The position numbers and the translations under genes are program-made. A DNA stretch of 64,000 nt from Pedobacter cryoconitis (GTDB lineage: Bacteria > Bacteroidota > Bacteroidia > Sphingobacteriales > Sphingobacteriaceae), in assembly GCF_014207135.1 (NCBI RefSeq), contig NZ_JACHCC010000005.1, positions 1 through 64,000 on the forward strand, written 5' to 3'. Positions 44,349 to 52,638 of the stretch are shown here, in pieces; the first letter of the stretch is position 1, and every line of letters begins with the position of its first letter. The notes under the pieces are model-generated. The model worked only from the letters and a program-made list of their open reading frames with translations. It ran no database searches and was not told the origin of the DNA.

Positions 44349-44356
44349 TTGCTTTG
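44349..44356 (+). promoter_or_regulatory. DUF6268 gene promoter -7-like element
   Basis: TTGCTTTG departs from TAnnTTTG at one position. It starts 29 bases after the last phased repeat, mirroring the kinase side of the array. Confidence 0.5.
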
Positions 44357-44397
44357 TATTCAGTTTTACCCAAACTACTTCAATTTTAAGATAAAAT

Positions 44398-45393
44398 ATG
44401 AACAGGATAAAAAGAACGGTGACAACATTGAGTATGCTCGTCTCAGCAATCAATTGCTTTTCCCAGATTACAGACAGCATTCCTAAAAAATTCGCCACTT
44501 TTACCACAGACAAATTTGCGATTACCCGTCCATTAAACCTTGAATTCACCTATACCACGCCCTATAGCTTCAAATCAGAAAAAGGTGGAAATATGTTACC
44601 AGAAAGTAGGATAAGCCGTTTTCAACAGGCTAAAGTGAGCGCAAATATCAACTTCATCAAAAGAAAAACCTGGCTTTTGAGTACAACTCTAGGCTATAGC
44701 TATACTTCAACAGAGGCTCAAATTGTACAGCCTGGCACAGAGAAAAGCATCACCATTGCTAATAATTTCCAATACCTGTTTTCATCTCTTAACCTCACCT
44801 ATTTCTCTTCTTTATTCGGAAAGCGAATAATTTATAATTCCAGTGTGATAGTAGATGGCAGTAACAAATATCTGGAAAGAGTAAGAGGGATATTTACAGG
44901 TACAATGGTATTGAAAGCCAATCAACGTACAAAAATGACTGCCGGATTTTTAGTTAGCATTGATCCAAGTGCCCAGACCCCATTCCTTCCTACCTTTTCC
45001 TATGAGCACAAATTCAATAATGGACTAATTGCTGACATTGTACTTCCCCGAAGTCTGTATTTAAGAAAAATGGTGTTTAACAACAATGGGAGAATTTCAT
45101 TGGGTTCAGAATTAGACAGGACTTCATTTTACCTGTACAACCTGGACGGCACTAATCAAAAATATGAATACCGGCAACTCGACATCAATTCAGGTCTGAC
45201 TTACGAACATGCGATTGGTAAATATTTTATGATTACTGCAAAAAGCGGAATGAAGTACACCCCTTCTGGCAGAATATTTAAAAAAGAAGAATCATTTGCA
45301 GATCCGGTATACAAAATTACACCGGATCCAGCTTTTTACTTTAAAATGGGTATATCGTTTAACCCCTTCTCTGTATTGGGGAAGAAGCATTAA
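44398..45393 (+). CDS. DUF6268-family outer-membrane beta-barrel protein
   Basis: A 331-residue exported protein with a signal peptide ending INCFSQ. Alternating hydrophobic-polar strands (LEFTYTTPYSFK, KVSANINFIKR, WLLSTTLGYSY, AGFLVSIDPSAQ) and the C-terminal end FYFKMGISFNPF fit an outer-membrane barrel of about 14 strands, of the DUF6268 type found in Bacteroidota. It diverges from the two-component operon and is probably its main output. Its function is unknown; porin-like or envelope-stress roles are plausible. Confidence 0.85.
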   Translation: MNRIKRTVTTLSMLVSAINCFSQITDSIPKKFATFTTDKFAITRPLNLEFTYTTPYSFKSEKGGNMLPESRISRFQQAKVSANINFIKRKTWLLSTTLGYSYTSTEAQIVQPGTEKSITIANNFQYLFSSLNLTYFSSLFGKRIIYNSSVIVDGSNKYLERVRGIFTGTMVLKANQRTKMTAGFLVSIDPSAQTPFLPTFSYEHKFNNGLIADIVLPRSLYLRKMVFNNNGRISLGSELDRTSFYLYNLDGTNQKYEYRQLDINSGLTYEHAIGKYFMITAKSGMKYTPSGRIFKKEESFADPVYKITPDPAFYFKMGISFNPFSVLGKKH

Positions 45394-45413
45394 AGAAATC
45401 ATAAGAATTAATC

Positions 45414-45647
45414 ATGATAGAGATTTTCAAAACAAATGTTAAACATTCCGTAGCTGCAAGGAGGATCATTCATGAGCTGCTTGACAAATATCCCAGATTC
45501 ACCATTTCATTCGATCTGGGAGACGAAGATAAGATACTTAGGGTCGAGGGAAATTTCTTCCATGTGGAAGATATTATCTTCTCTCTTCTGAACAACAATT
45601 TCATCTGCATTCATCTTCCTTATGATCTCGATAGCTGGGTGGTTTAA
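45414..45647 (+). CDS. Small conserved protein with ferredoxin-like fold
   Basis: A 77-residue protein that follows the DUF6268 gene by 20 bases. It starts MIEIFKTNVKHSVAARRIIHEL and has the alternating strand-helix pattern of a short heavy-metal-associated (HMA-like) ferredoxin fold, but lacks the CxxC pair. Similar small proteins occur in other Bacteroidota. Its stop overlaps that of the convergent SDR gene by 4 bases. The function is unknown. Confidence 0.75.
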   Translation: MIEIFKTNVKHSVAARRIIHELLDKYPRFTISFDLGDEDKILRVEGNFFHVEDIIFSLLNNNFICIHLPYDLDSWVV

Positions 45648-46477
45648 TCAAAATCAGTAGCATAACTTTGCGACTTCCAGTCGTCCAGCTGACCATTGAG
45701 CTGTTCTAACCTGGCTTTTGCACGGATGAAGGCATCACTGCCCAGAAAAAGATCTACTGCAGGATTTTCACTATTAACCAACCGGATAAACACATCGGCA
45801 ACCTTGTCCGGATTACCCAATTGTAAGCCATCGATGTTTTTCATCTTTTCATGAAACTCACGCAGATAATCATAATTTTCCATGTGGTTTTTATTATACG
45901 CGATAGAATCAGAATGAGCAAAATTGGTTCTGAACCAACCGGGCATTACATTTGTGACGTATATACCGAGCGGCTTCAAATCATTTGCCAGTGCGTCTGA
46001 CAGACCACTCACTGCAAACTTAGCTGCCGAATACATTGACCAGCCTGTACCCGGAGCAAAACCCGCAATGGAAGAAATATTAATAATAAACCCAGAACCT
46101 TGTTTTCTTAGATAAGGCAAGGCTTGCTGTATCACTCGTACTACAGCAAAGAAGTTAACGTCAAAGTTTTCAGCTATTTCTGCAGTAGTCAATTCTTCCA
46201 GCGCTCCGCCCAATCCATAACCTGCATTATTGATTACAACATCTAATTTGCCAAATTTATTAACCGTTTCTCTAAAGGAGTTTGCTACTGACTCCTCATT
46301 TTTCAGATCTACAACTAATGCTAAGAAATTTTCCTGGTAACCAGTAATTGCCTCAAAGGCGTTGACGTTTCGTGATGTAGCTGCAACCTTGTACCCATAT
46401 GTTAATAATCGTTTAACCAATGACAAGCCCAGCCCCTTAGATGCGCCGGTAATGTACCATACCTTGTTTGTGTCCAT
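45644..46477 (-). CDS. Short-chain dehydrogenase/reductase
   Basis: A 277-residue classical SDR. The open frame extends further, but an exact promoter element (46489-46496) and the natural start MDTNKVWYITGASKGLG put the start at 46477. TGASKGLGLS is the NAD(P) loop; NNAGYGLGG, then INISSIAGFAPGTGWSMYSAAKFAVSG gives the Ser and YxxxK catalytic residues. The tail is long for this family. The gene follows an AraC regulator on the same strand and is convergent with the DUF6268-linked small gene. Confidence 0.94.
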   Translation of the reverse strand: MDTNKVWYITGASKGLGLSLVKRLLTYGYKVAATSRNVNAFEAITGYQENFLALVVDLKNEESVANSFRETVNKFGKLDVVINNAGYGLGGALEELTTAEIAENFDVNFFAVVRVIQQALPYLRKQGSGFIINISSIAGFAPGTGWSMYSAAKFAVSGLSDALANDLKPLGIYVTNVMPGWFRTNFAHSDSIAYNKNHMENYDYLREFHEKMKNIDGLQLGNPDKVADVFIRLVNSENPAVDLFLGSDAFIRAKARLEQLNGQLDDWKSQSYATDFD

Positions 46478-46488
46478 AACTTTTTTTA

Positions 46489-46496
46489 CAAAACTA
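46489..46496 (-). promoter_or_regulatory. SDR gene promoter -7 element
   Basis: Minus-strand TAGTTTTG is an exact match to TAnnTTTG and ends 11 bases before the SDR ATG. It lies just after the stop of the AraC gene, so the SDR has its own promoter. Confidence 0.55.
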
Positions 46497-46548
46497 TGGA
46501 TGATGGGGGCTATTATAATTGTCTGATAGGAACCAATGATTGTCAGAT

Positions 46549-47451
46549 TCAAACCGATCTGAATGTAAGCGGTGTATTGTTCGTCCGCTTTTTGAAAAAG
46601 TGGTTAAAATGGGCTGGATCTTCAAACCCCAATACGTAACCAATCTCTGCTACGCTCCAGTTAGTGTGGCGTAGCAACACTTTAGCCTCAGTGGTCAGCC
46701 TTTCAAAAATATGGTCAGTGGTCGTTCGTCCTGTATTCTTCTTTATTGCACGGTTCAGGTAGTTAACGTGAACTGCAAGACAGTCGGCGAACATCTTTGG
46801 CGAACGCAGCTCAAAGCGTTGAGCGGTTGATTCTATCGGAAACTGGCGTTCCAGTAATTCGGTAAAAACAGCAGTAAGGCGGGAACTTGCATCCGGATGT
46901 TGATAAAGCCTCGCCGTAGGTTGAAGCTTCATCCCTAAATAAATCAACTCAACAATATAATTCTTTATCAGCTCATATTTATAGATATAATCTGAATTAA
47001 ACTCCTTGATAATTTTTTCAAAACAAATATTCACTTCTTTACTTTCTTCAGCACCAAGCATAAATATGGGCTGATCTGTGGAAGAAAACAAGGGGAGTTC
47101 ATTCAGATTCATCCGGTAATTGTTTTTAAACAGTTCATCTTTAAAAACACAAAAATAACCATCTGTATCAGCCTTAAGTGCATCATAGGTATAAGGAACC
47201 TGCGGATTAAAAAAGAGCAGTGTGTTCCCTTTTACAGGTATACTTTTATCGCTGAAATGAAAAATATTTTCACCTTGAAAGAGCATGATCTTATAAAAAT
47301 CACGACGGATATAAGTGGGAGATGACGAATTAGACTTTATCTGATCCTTAATACTGAACACGTTGAACTGCCCAATATGATTTGAGTTTGCTAATGGTTT
47401 GTTTAACTTATGACTGTAAAATTCTTCAAGTGACTCCGTTGTTTTAGCCAT
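46549..47451 (-). CDS. AraC-family transcriptional regulator
   Basis: About 300 residues; the start at 47451 (MAKTTESLEEFY) is preferred over one seven codons upstream. The N-terminal half has a cupin-like pattern (FHFSDKSIPVKGNTLLFFNPQVPYTY). The C-terminal helix-turn-helix pair is RSPKMFADCLAVHVNYLNRAIKKNTG and WSVAEIGYVLGFEDPAHFNHFFKKRTNNTP. It lies upstream of the SDR gene on the same strand and may regulate it. Confidence 0.92.
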   Translation of the reverse strand: MAKTTESLEEFYSHKLNKPLANSNHIGQFNVFSIKDQIKSNSSSPTYIRRDFYKIMLFQGENIFHFSDKSIPVKGNTLLFFNPQVPYTYDALKADTDGYFCVFKDELFKNNYRMNLNELPLFSSTDQPIFMLGAEESKEVNICFEKIIKEFNSDYIYKYELIKNYIVELIYLGMKLQPTARLYQHPDASSRLTAVFTELLERQFPIESTAQRFELRSPKMFADCLAVHVNYLNRAIKKNTGRTTTDHIFERLTTEAKVLLRHTNWSVAEIGYVLGFEDPAHFNHFFKKRTNNTPLTFRSV

Positions 47452-47491
47452 AGGGCGGTTTGCAAGTCCCAAACTTTTCTAATCAATTAAT

Positions 47492-47830
47492 CTATGCATT
47501 TATATACACCCAGGCTTTCTTACCTGATTCTAATGTAACCTCTACCCTCTTATAATCGTCAACTTCGTACTCATCTGTTTGTTTAAGTTCGGCTGCTGAA
47601 ATTTCAAAAACCATCCCATCAACTGCATCGGTAACAATACCAGTATGTTTAACCATAGGATGATGTGTTGCCCCACTTAAGGCTACTACCGCTGCATCAG
47701 TAATTTCTATCATTGACAATGCATATCCAGTTAGCTTATCCAATTTTCCTTCCAGCGTTCTGCCGTAATTTTTTATTTGTACATTTTTGTTCTGTAGGGT
47801 TCCGTAGGAAAATAAATTTTCAGTATTCAT
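47492..47830 (-). CDS. Gamma-glutamylcyclotransferase-like (AIG2-like) protein
   Basis: A 112-residue protein with the family start MNTENLFSYGTLQ (YGTL is the substrate-binding motif) and the C-terminal YEVDDYKRVEVTLESGKKAWVYI. The Glu in YEVDDYKR fits the position of the catalytic acid. Members act on gamma-glutamyl peptides or amines. It stands before the AraC gene at 46549 on the same strand, with no other context. Confidence 0.88.
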   Translation of the reverse strand: MNTENLFSYGTLQNKNVQIKNYGRTLEGKLDKLTGYALSMIEITDAAVVALSGATHHPMVKHTGIVTDAVDGMVFEISAAELKQTDEYEVDDYKRVEVTLESGKKAWVYINA

Positions 47831-47974
47831 GTATCGTAAGGTTTTAACATCCGGGCTAAAGGTACCACTATATTTCTATTCGACCCAAAGCTTTCCATCG
47901 CAATAGCCCTGCAATTGCAATGTATTCGTCAATTAAAAATGATATATTTACCTTAATCCTATCATGAACCGATC

Positions 47975-48775
47975 ATGTCAATATCACTGACAACTGGAAA
48001 ATATTTTGGTATAGAAGAGAAAAAAGTGGAGAGCAACTTTTTTCGGATCAATATTACCAATTATCAATCTTATAGTAATATTGAACAGCATTATCATCAA
48101 AACAGCTATCTGAGTATGCTTATCCGGGGAACTTACACGGAGAACAGTACTGATATGAATTGCAAGATAGCTCCAGGTGAAGTTATTCTTCGTCCATCAG
48201 GTTATAATCATGCAAATTCCTTCCTGGCAGTTGGGGGAAGCTGTATGAACATCGAATTCAATCAGGATGCTCTTTTAAGTCTGGATACGGCGGCTTACAT
48301 TCCAGGAAAAGCCAGGGTATATCGTGCAGGGATATTTACCGATCTCTACAAACTGCTTTACCTGTTTCTCAATGATATTGATACCTGCAATGCTGAGGAG
48401 TATGTCATCAACTGGATTTCTTCCATGGAAACGCGTAGGTTGCCTTCCCGTTTACTTTGGCTGCCAAAACTCAAGCAAATCCTGGAAGATGAACTCGAAA
48501 CTCAACATAGCCTTGAACACCTCTCACAGCGGGTCTTTGTCCATCCGGTATATCTTGCACGTGCATTCCGGGAAAGAGAAGGGCTTACTGTTGGAGAATA
48601 TCGGTTAAAGATGAGATTAAAGAAAGGTATCCAGCTACTTTTTGGGACCACACTCCCGATCTCGGAGATTGCTTATACTACGGGTTTCGCGGATACGGCA
48701 CATTTCATCAAATCTTTCCGTTTGTACTATCCCGTCCCGCCTTCCAGATTTCGTTCCCTAATCAATGGTAAATAG
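47975..48775 (+). CDS. AraC-family transcriptional regulator
   Basis: A 266-residue regulator. The N-terminal cupin-like sensor has HYHQNSYLSMLIRGTYTEN and PSGYNHANSF. The C-terminal domain has HSLEHLSQRVFVHPVYLARAFREREG (about 185-210) and LPISEIAYTTGFADTAHFIKSFRLYYPVPPSRFR (about 230-262). It lies 75 bases before the M1 peptidase gene on the same strand and may control it. Confidence 0.92.
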   Translation: MSISLTTGKYFGIEEKKVESNFFRINITNYQSYSNIEQHYHQNSYLSMLIRGTYTENSTDMNCKIAPGEVILRPSGYNHANSFLAVGGSCMNIEFNQDALLSLDTAAYIPGKARVYRAGIFTDLYKLLYLFLNDIDTCNAEEYVINWISSMETRRLPSRLLWLPKLKQILEDELETQHSLEHLSQRVFVHPVYLARAFREREGLTVGEYRLKMRLKKGIQLLFGTTLPISEIAYTTGFADTAHFIKSFRLYYPVPPSRFRSLINGK

Positions 48776-48850
48776 ACCTTAAAGTTTAAAAAGTTTACCT
48801 CGTACAATTTTTAATGCACCGGATTCACTCTCTTTAACAAAAAAAAGGGG

Positions 48851-50860
48851 ATGGACTTTCGGAAAAACTTTAAATACATTTTCACTTGCTGCATCATGAT
48901 TTCCACGATGATAGCATATGGGCAGAAGAATTTACATTATGACCTGCATGTTGATGCAGATCTTCATCAGAAAACATTCAGGGTTAACGGCAGCCTTTCG
49001 TTCGAAATAGCTGAATATTCCCGTGATTCTGTTGAGGTTGTATTGAGTAAGGGAGTTGGAGAACCCGATCTGGATCTGAGCGGCATTGCTGTAACCGTTG
49101 CTAAACGGGATACATTCAGAAATACTTCAAATGATATAGTTTACCGGTTTCATTTCTCCAGAAAACTTGATGCTGGTACCCCGCTTAAGCTCAAATATGA
49201 GTACGAACGGGGAGCTGCACCCACATTCCAATATACACTGGACAGTAATTTTTGCATGGCCAGTGGCTATGGATCGGCCTGGTATCCCCAGGTAAATACT
49301 GTGGACCAGGATGGAAGTAAGGGATATACCCGGGGCACAGGGAAGATCAGCGTAACCACAGTTTCCGGGATCACTGCTGTAATGGCCGCCAGCAAGCTGG
49401 ACACCCTAAGTGCTAAAGGAATAAAGACCTATCAGTTTACGTACGATCGTCCTGACATTTTCTCTCTGTACATAGCAGATTATCAGGTAAATTATCATGG
49501 AGGAGCTATCCCCTGCTATACCTATACGCTTAAAACTACAGTATGTGATCCCAGACTCATCGCAAATACTGCTGAGGTAATCACCTTTCTGACAGGAAAA
49601 TTTGGTGCCCTCAGCATACCAAATTTTTCCATTATAGAACTTCCGGAATATATCTCCGAGCAGACAGGAATTGGGGGCGCCAGTTTATTGGGAGGTATTC
49701 TGATCCCTACCAGTGAACTCAGACGTTTTAATTATGCCCTTTTTGGTCATGAGATCTCGCATCAATGGTGGGGAAACCTGATAGAGTCAACAGGAACAAA
49801 AGGAAGTGACATGCTATCAGAAGGACTAGCCCAATATGGTTCCCTTCAGGTTGTTAACCATTTTGATCCCCAAAATTCAATCTTGTACCGCAAAACAGGT
49901 TATCCCGGATATATCAAAGACCAGTCGGGGATTGGTTATCTTAAAAATGCATCAGTGGGAATTGACGAACCTTTAACCGCACTCACCGGTAGTAATGGAC
50001 ATATTATTGCTGATAGTAAGGGGTTCCTGGTATTAGAGCTCCTTTCAAATACAATAGGAAAGGAGAAGTTTCATGCCGCAATGCGACAGATCACTTCTAA
50101 GTATCAGCACAGCAGATTAACCTGGGCATCGTTTATAAAGGAAGTAGAGAAGGCCAATGGGAGTAGTCTCAGCTGGTTCTTTGAGCAGTGGTGTGAACAG
50201 AAGGGTGTTCCCGACTGGACCACATCCTGGACACAATCGTCCAAAGGACTCATCGTGGAGATATCACAGCAAAAGCCAGTCTACAAGCTTTCTATTGAAC
50301 TTCTAATCGTTTTCATGGACAATACTTCTATTACAAAAAAAATAGAAGTAAATGCACAGCATACCAGAAGTGTGATCGCCGTAAGGGGAAAAGTAAAATC
50401 TGTTACATCGGATCCGGAATTTAAAATACCTCATTGGGCACCAGACCTGACCGAAGAAGCCAGGGCGCTTGGAAAAACAGCCACCATCCAAAAACTACGC
50501 ATCGAACAAAAAAATCAGGAGGCAGAAAAGCTAGCGTTGTCTTATATCGGAAATGGTATTCCCAATGATCGTTTCGGATTGGAATTCAGGCTCCTGTATT
50601 ATCTTGGCCGCATCAAAGCCAATGAAGGTAACTCAGATAAAGCCTTAGAGTATTACAAAAGAGCTGTGCAAATGGCCGTTCGGACTCCGGATTTTTTGGC
50701 TTCTGCTTATTTTAGAATTGCAAAGATTGCAATGGCCAGGAATGACCGGGAACTTTTCCACTGGGCAAAAGAAAACGCCCTCTCTGCAGATGTACTGAAC
50801 GGAGAGAGTGACCATATGATCCCGAAAATAGAAAGCCTGGAAAGTAGCTTTAAAAAGTAA
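48851..50860 (+). CDS. Secreted M1-family metallopeptidase with C-terminal TPR
   Basis: A 669-residue protein with a signal peptide (to about residue 25, MIAYGQ). The catalytic motif HEISHQWWGN is at about residue 297 (HExxHxWWG), and the third zinc ligand is in SEGLAQY, 18 residues later. The usual GAMEN exopeptidase motif is replaced by GIGGASLLGG, without its Glu and Asn, so the enzyme may not be a normal aminopeptidase. An N-terminal beta-sandwich (about 30-200) and a C-terminal TPR-like stretch (LLYYLGRIKANEGNSDKALEYYKRAV) complete it. Downstream is the Crp pseudogene. Confidence 0.9.
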   Translation: MDFRKNFKYIFTCCIMISTMIAYGQKNLHYDLHVDADLHQKTFRVNGSLSFEIAEYSRDSVEVVLSKGVGEPDLDLSGIAVTVAKRDTFRNTSNDIVYRFHFSRKLDAGTPLKLKYEYERGAAPTFQYTLDSNFCMASGYGSAWYPQVNTVDQDGSKGYTRGTGKISVTTVSGITAVMAASKLDTLSAKGIKTYQFTYDRPDIFSLYIADYQVNYHGGAIPCYTYTLKTTVCDPRLIANTAEVITFLTGKFGALSIPNFSIIELPEYISEQTGIGGASLLGGILIPTSELRRFNYALFGHEISHQWWGNLIESTGTKGSDMLSEGLAQYGSLQVVNHFDPQNSILYRKTGYPGYIKDQSGIGYLKNASVGIDEPLTALTGSNGHIIADSKGFLVLELLSNTIGKEKFHAAMRQITSKYQHSRLTWASFIKEVEKANGSSLSWFFEQWCEQKGVPDWTTSWTQSSKGLIVEISQQKPVYKLSIELLIVFMDNTSITKKIEVNAQHTRSVIAVRGKVKSVTSDPEFKIPHWAPDLTEEARALGKTATIQKLRIEQKNQEAEKLALSYIGNGIPNDRFGLEFRLLYYLGRIKANEGNSDKALEYYKRAVQMAVRTPDFLASAYFRIAKIAMARNDRELFHWAKENALSADVLNGESDHMIPKIESLESSFKK

Positions 50861-50870
50861 TTTTTAAATA

Positions 50871-50878
50871 TAGTTTTG
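50871..50878 (+). promoter_or_regulatory. Intact promoter -7 element before the Crp/Fnr pseudogene
   Basis: TAGTTTTG is an exact TAnnTTTG match, 30 bases before the ATG. The promoter has therefore survived although the coding sequence has not. Confidence 0.5.
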
Positions 50879-50908
50879 CGACTTACTCAACAGGCTTAAA
50901 TAACAACT

Positions 50909-51491
50909 ATGGATGAAACAGTAAGTCTTGATGGAGCTTTAGATTTGATCAGCAAAAAGTATTTGGAACTGAAGTCGGAGAGCAGGGATGCATTAAAGAA
51001 GTGCGCAAAAATTGAGGTATTTGAGAAAAATACTATACTCATTAAAGAAAATCAGTATTCAGATGGCTTAATGTTTATCATAACAGGTGCTTTGAGGGCT
51101 ACTATTGGAAAGATGGAAAAGATATCAGTGACTGGTTTGCTTTTGAGACTGATTTTATCTGTGAGATAAACAGTTTCTTTCTCGACAAACCCAGCGCCCA
51201 CTATTTCGAAACACTGGAAAAATCTTCAATCATGATCCTTCCAAAGGAATCAATATTAAAACTTTGTGACCAGTACCATGAGATAGAAAGGCTCCAACTA
51301 CCAGAACTATGATCGGGCTTCAGCGAAGGTTAGTTTCCTTACAATTCGAAACTGCATTACAAAAATACAACAATCTGCTAACGGTTTATCCGGGTATTAC
51401 TCAAAGAGTGTCCTTAAGTCATATAGCCTCCTTTCTGGGTATTACATTAGAAACGTTGAGTAGGATCCGAAACCCGAGAAATAGAATTTGA
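50909..51491 (+). pseudogene. Crp/Fnr-family regulator broken by two frameshifts
   Basis: Three successive pieces of one cyclic-nucleotide-binding regulator lie in two different frames. The first (from the ATG at 50909) carries the start of the cNMP-binding barrel (LIKENQYSDGLMFIITGAL); adding one T between 51100 and 51101 restores AYYWKDGKDISDW, which continues in the next frame to HEIERL near 51290. A second one-base shift there leads to the third frame, with MIGLQRRLVSLQFETALQKY and the helix-turn-helix ISHIASFLGITLETLSRIRN-type end (about 51420-51475). Both errors are single-base deletions outside homopolymers, so a real pseudogene is more likely than sequencing error. Confidence 0.85.
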
Positions 51492-51523
51492 TCTATATCA
51501 AATGGATTGAGGATAATCAATGA

Positions 51524-51531
51524 TATTTTTG
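51524..51531 (+). promoter_or_regulatory. Promoter -7 element of the small membrane-protein gene
   Basis: TATTTTTG is an exact match, 16 bases before the ATG at 51548. Confidence 0.55.
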
Positions 51532-51547
51532 AAATAAATTAAATTTC

Positions 51548-51928
51548 ATGAAAATATTATTGATCATAGGTGGCATACATAGCCTGTTCTTTGCCCTGTT
51601 TCACTGCATCTTCTGGAAGAGATTAGAGTGGAAGAAAGAGCTAAAAAAAATCCGTCCACACAATGAAGCTGTAATGCAGATCTTAAATCTTCGGATTATC
51701 TACATTTTCTTCTTTCATTCATTCCTTTGTTTCTTTTTTATAAATGAACTGTTGACTACCACCATAGGGATTTTTTTATTGGGAGGATCAGCATTGTTCT
51801 GGCTGGGTAGGACAATTGAACAATTTGTTTACCAAAAACAATTACCGTTTAAAGACCCTGTCAATATGGTGCTAACAATTATGTTCATAATTGGAACAGT
51901 AATTTACTCTGTACCAATATTAATTTAA
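51548..51928 (+). CDS. Small four-helix membrane protein
   Basis: A 126-residue protein with four transmembrane helices: near 1-22 (KILLIIGGIHSLFFALFHCIFW), 50-70, 75-92 and 105-126. Family not recognised with certainty; comparable proteins occur widely in Bacteroidota. It starts a two-gene unit with the interrupted gene at 51930, from which it is separated by one base. Not a known transporter subunit. Confidence 0.75.
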   Translation: MKILLIIGGIHSLFFALFHCIFWKRLEWKKELKKIRPHNEAVMQILNLRIIYIFFFHSFLCFFFINELLTTTIGIFLLGGSALFWLGRTIEQFVYQKQLPFKDPVNMVLTIMFIIGTVIYSVPILI

Positions 51929-51929
51929 A

Positions 51930-52346
51930 ATGATGCTCAGGATTGCTGGATTTATTAATATTTTAATTTCATTTGGACATATTACAGGCCTGTTCTGAGC
52001 AGAGAAAATGTTCAGGGCAACCGGGGTTGAACATGAAATGCAGGAGTTAAATGCAATACATTATATTTTACCCTATGTATTAACAGTTTTTATCGCTGTT
52101 GTATTCTTCGTATTTGGGTTATACGGGCTTTCAGCTTCAAACCAACGTATACGATTACCTTTCCCGAAATCCGGAGTTTACATCATTTCGGGAATCTATT
52201 TTCTGCGTGGTATGGGAGAATTAATAGCCGATGGTCTGAACGGTACCACTACAACATCAGGCACACTTTATTCAATTATTGCAATATTTATCGCCTTATT
52301 ATATTTATCGGGCGGTTTAAAACTGAACAGATCGCAAACTGAATAA
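51930..52346 (+). pseudogene. Small membrane protein interrupted by an in-frame stop codon
   Basis: From ATG at 51930 the frame reads MMLRIAGFINILISFGHITG, then LF and a TGA at 51996-51998, and continues in the same frame as AEKMFRATGVEHEMQELNAIHYILPYVLT to the stop at 52346. The reading through the TGA makes one coherent protein with four helices and the pattern GHxTGLFW-AEKMF, where Trp (TGG) would be expected, so a G to A change has created the stop. A restart at ATG 52008 could still give a truncated 112-residue protein (MFRATGVEHEM), so the outcome is uncertain. Confidence 0.7.
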
Positions 52347-52638
52347 TGAACTGTCGACCAAAAGATCATGCGTCTTCTACTTTAATCGCCCTCTTTTCAG
52401 AAAAGCATGTATTTCTGACATAATGGAGGAGATTAAATCACTTTTCTAAAAGCTCAAAATTTAGATCCGTTACTTACTTATTACATTTTTTTACGGGTCA
52501 ATGAACTCGCTTAGGAATAGCTCCTTAGGAAATATTAGTATCTGTTTTGCCTTTACTCCTCAGAATTAATTTTTATTTGACTTACAATATTTTGATAACT
52601 ATTACATAATTTCACAACTTAACCTCAAAAATTAAGAG
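52347..52638. other. Intergenic region before the nuclease island
   Basis: No gene is seen in this 292-base, AT-rich gap. It contains a hairpin TCAGAAA...TTTCTGA (52397-52418), which may end transcription of the preceding membrane-protein genes, and a short direct repeat CTTAGGAA near 52512 and 52526. It separates decayed genes from the nuclease genes and could be an island boundary. Confidence 0.5.

Noticed and set aside
51996..51998. TGA as a selenocysteine codon
   Set aside because: No SECIS-like stem follows and the product is a small membrane protein where Trp fits; no selenocysteine genes are seen.
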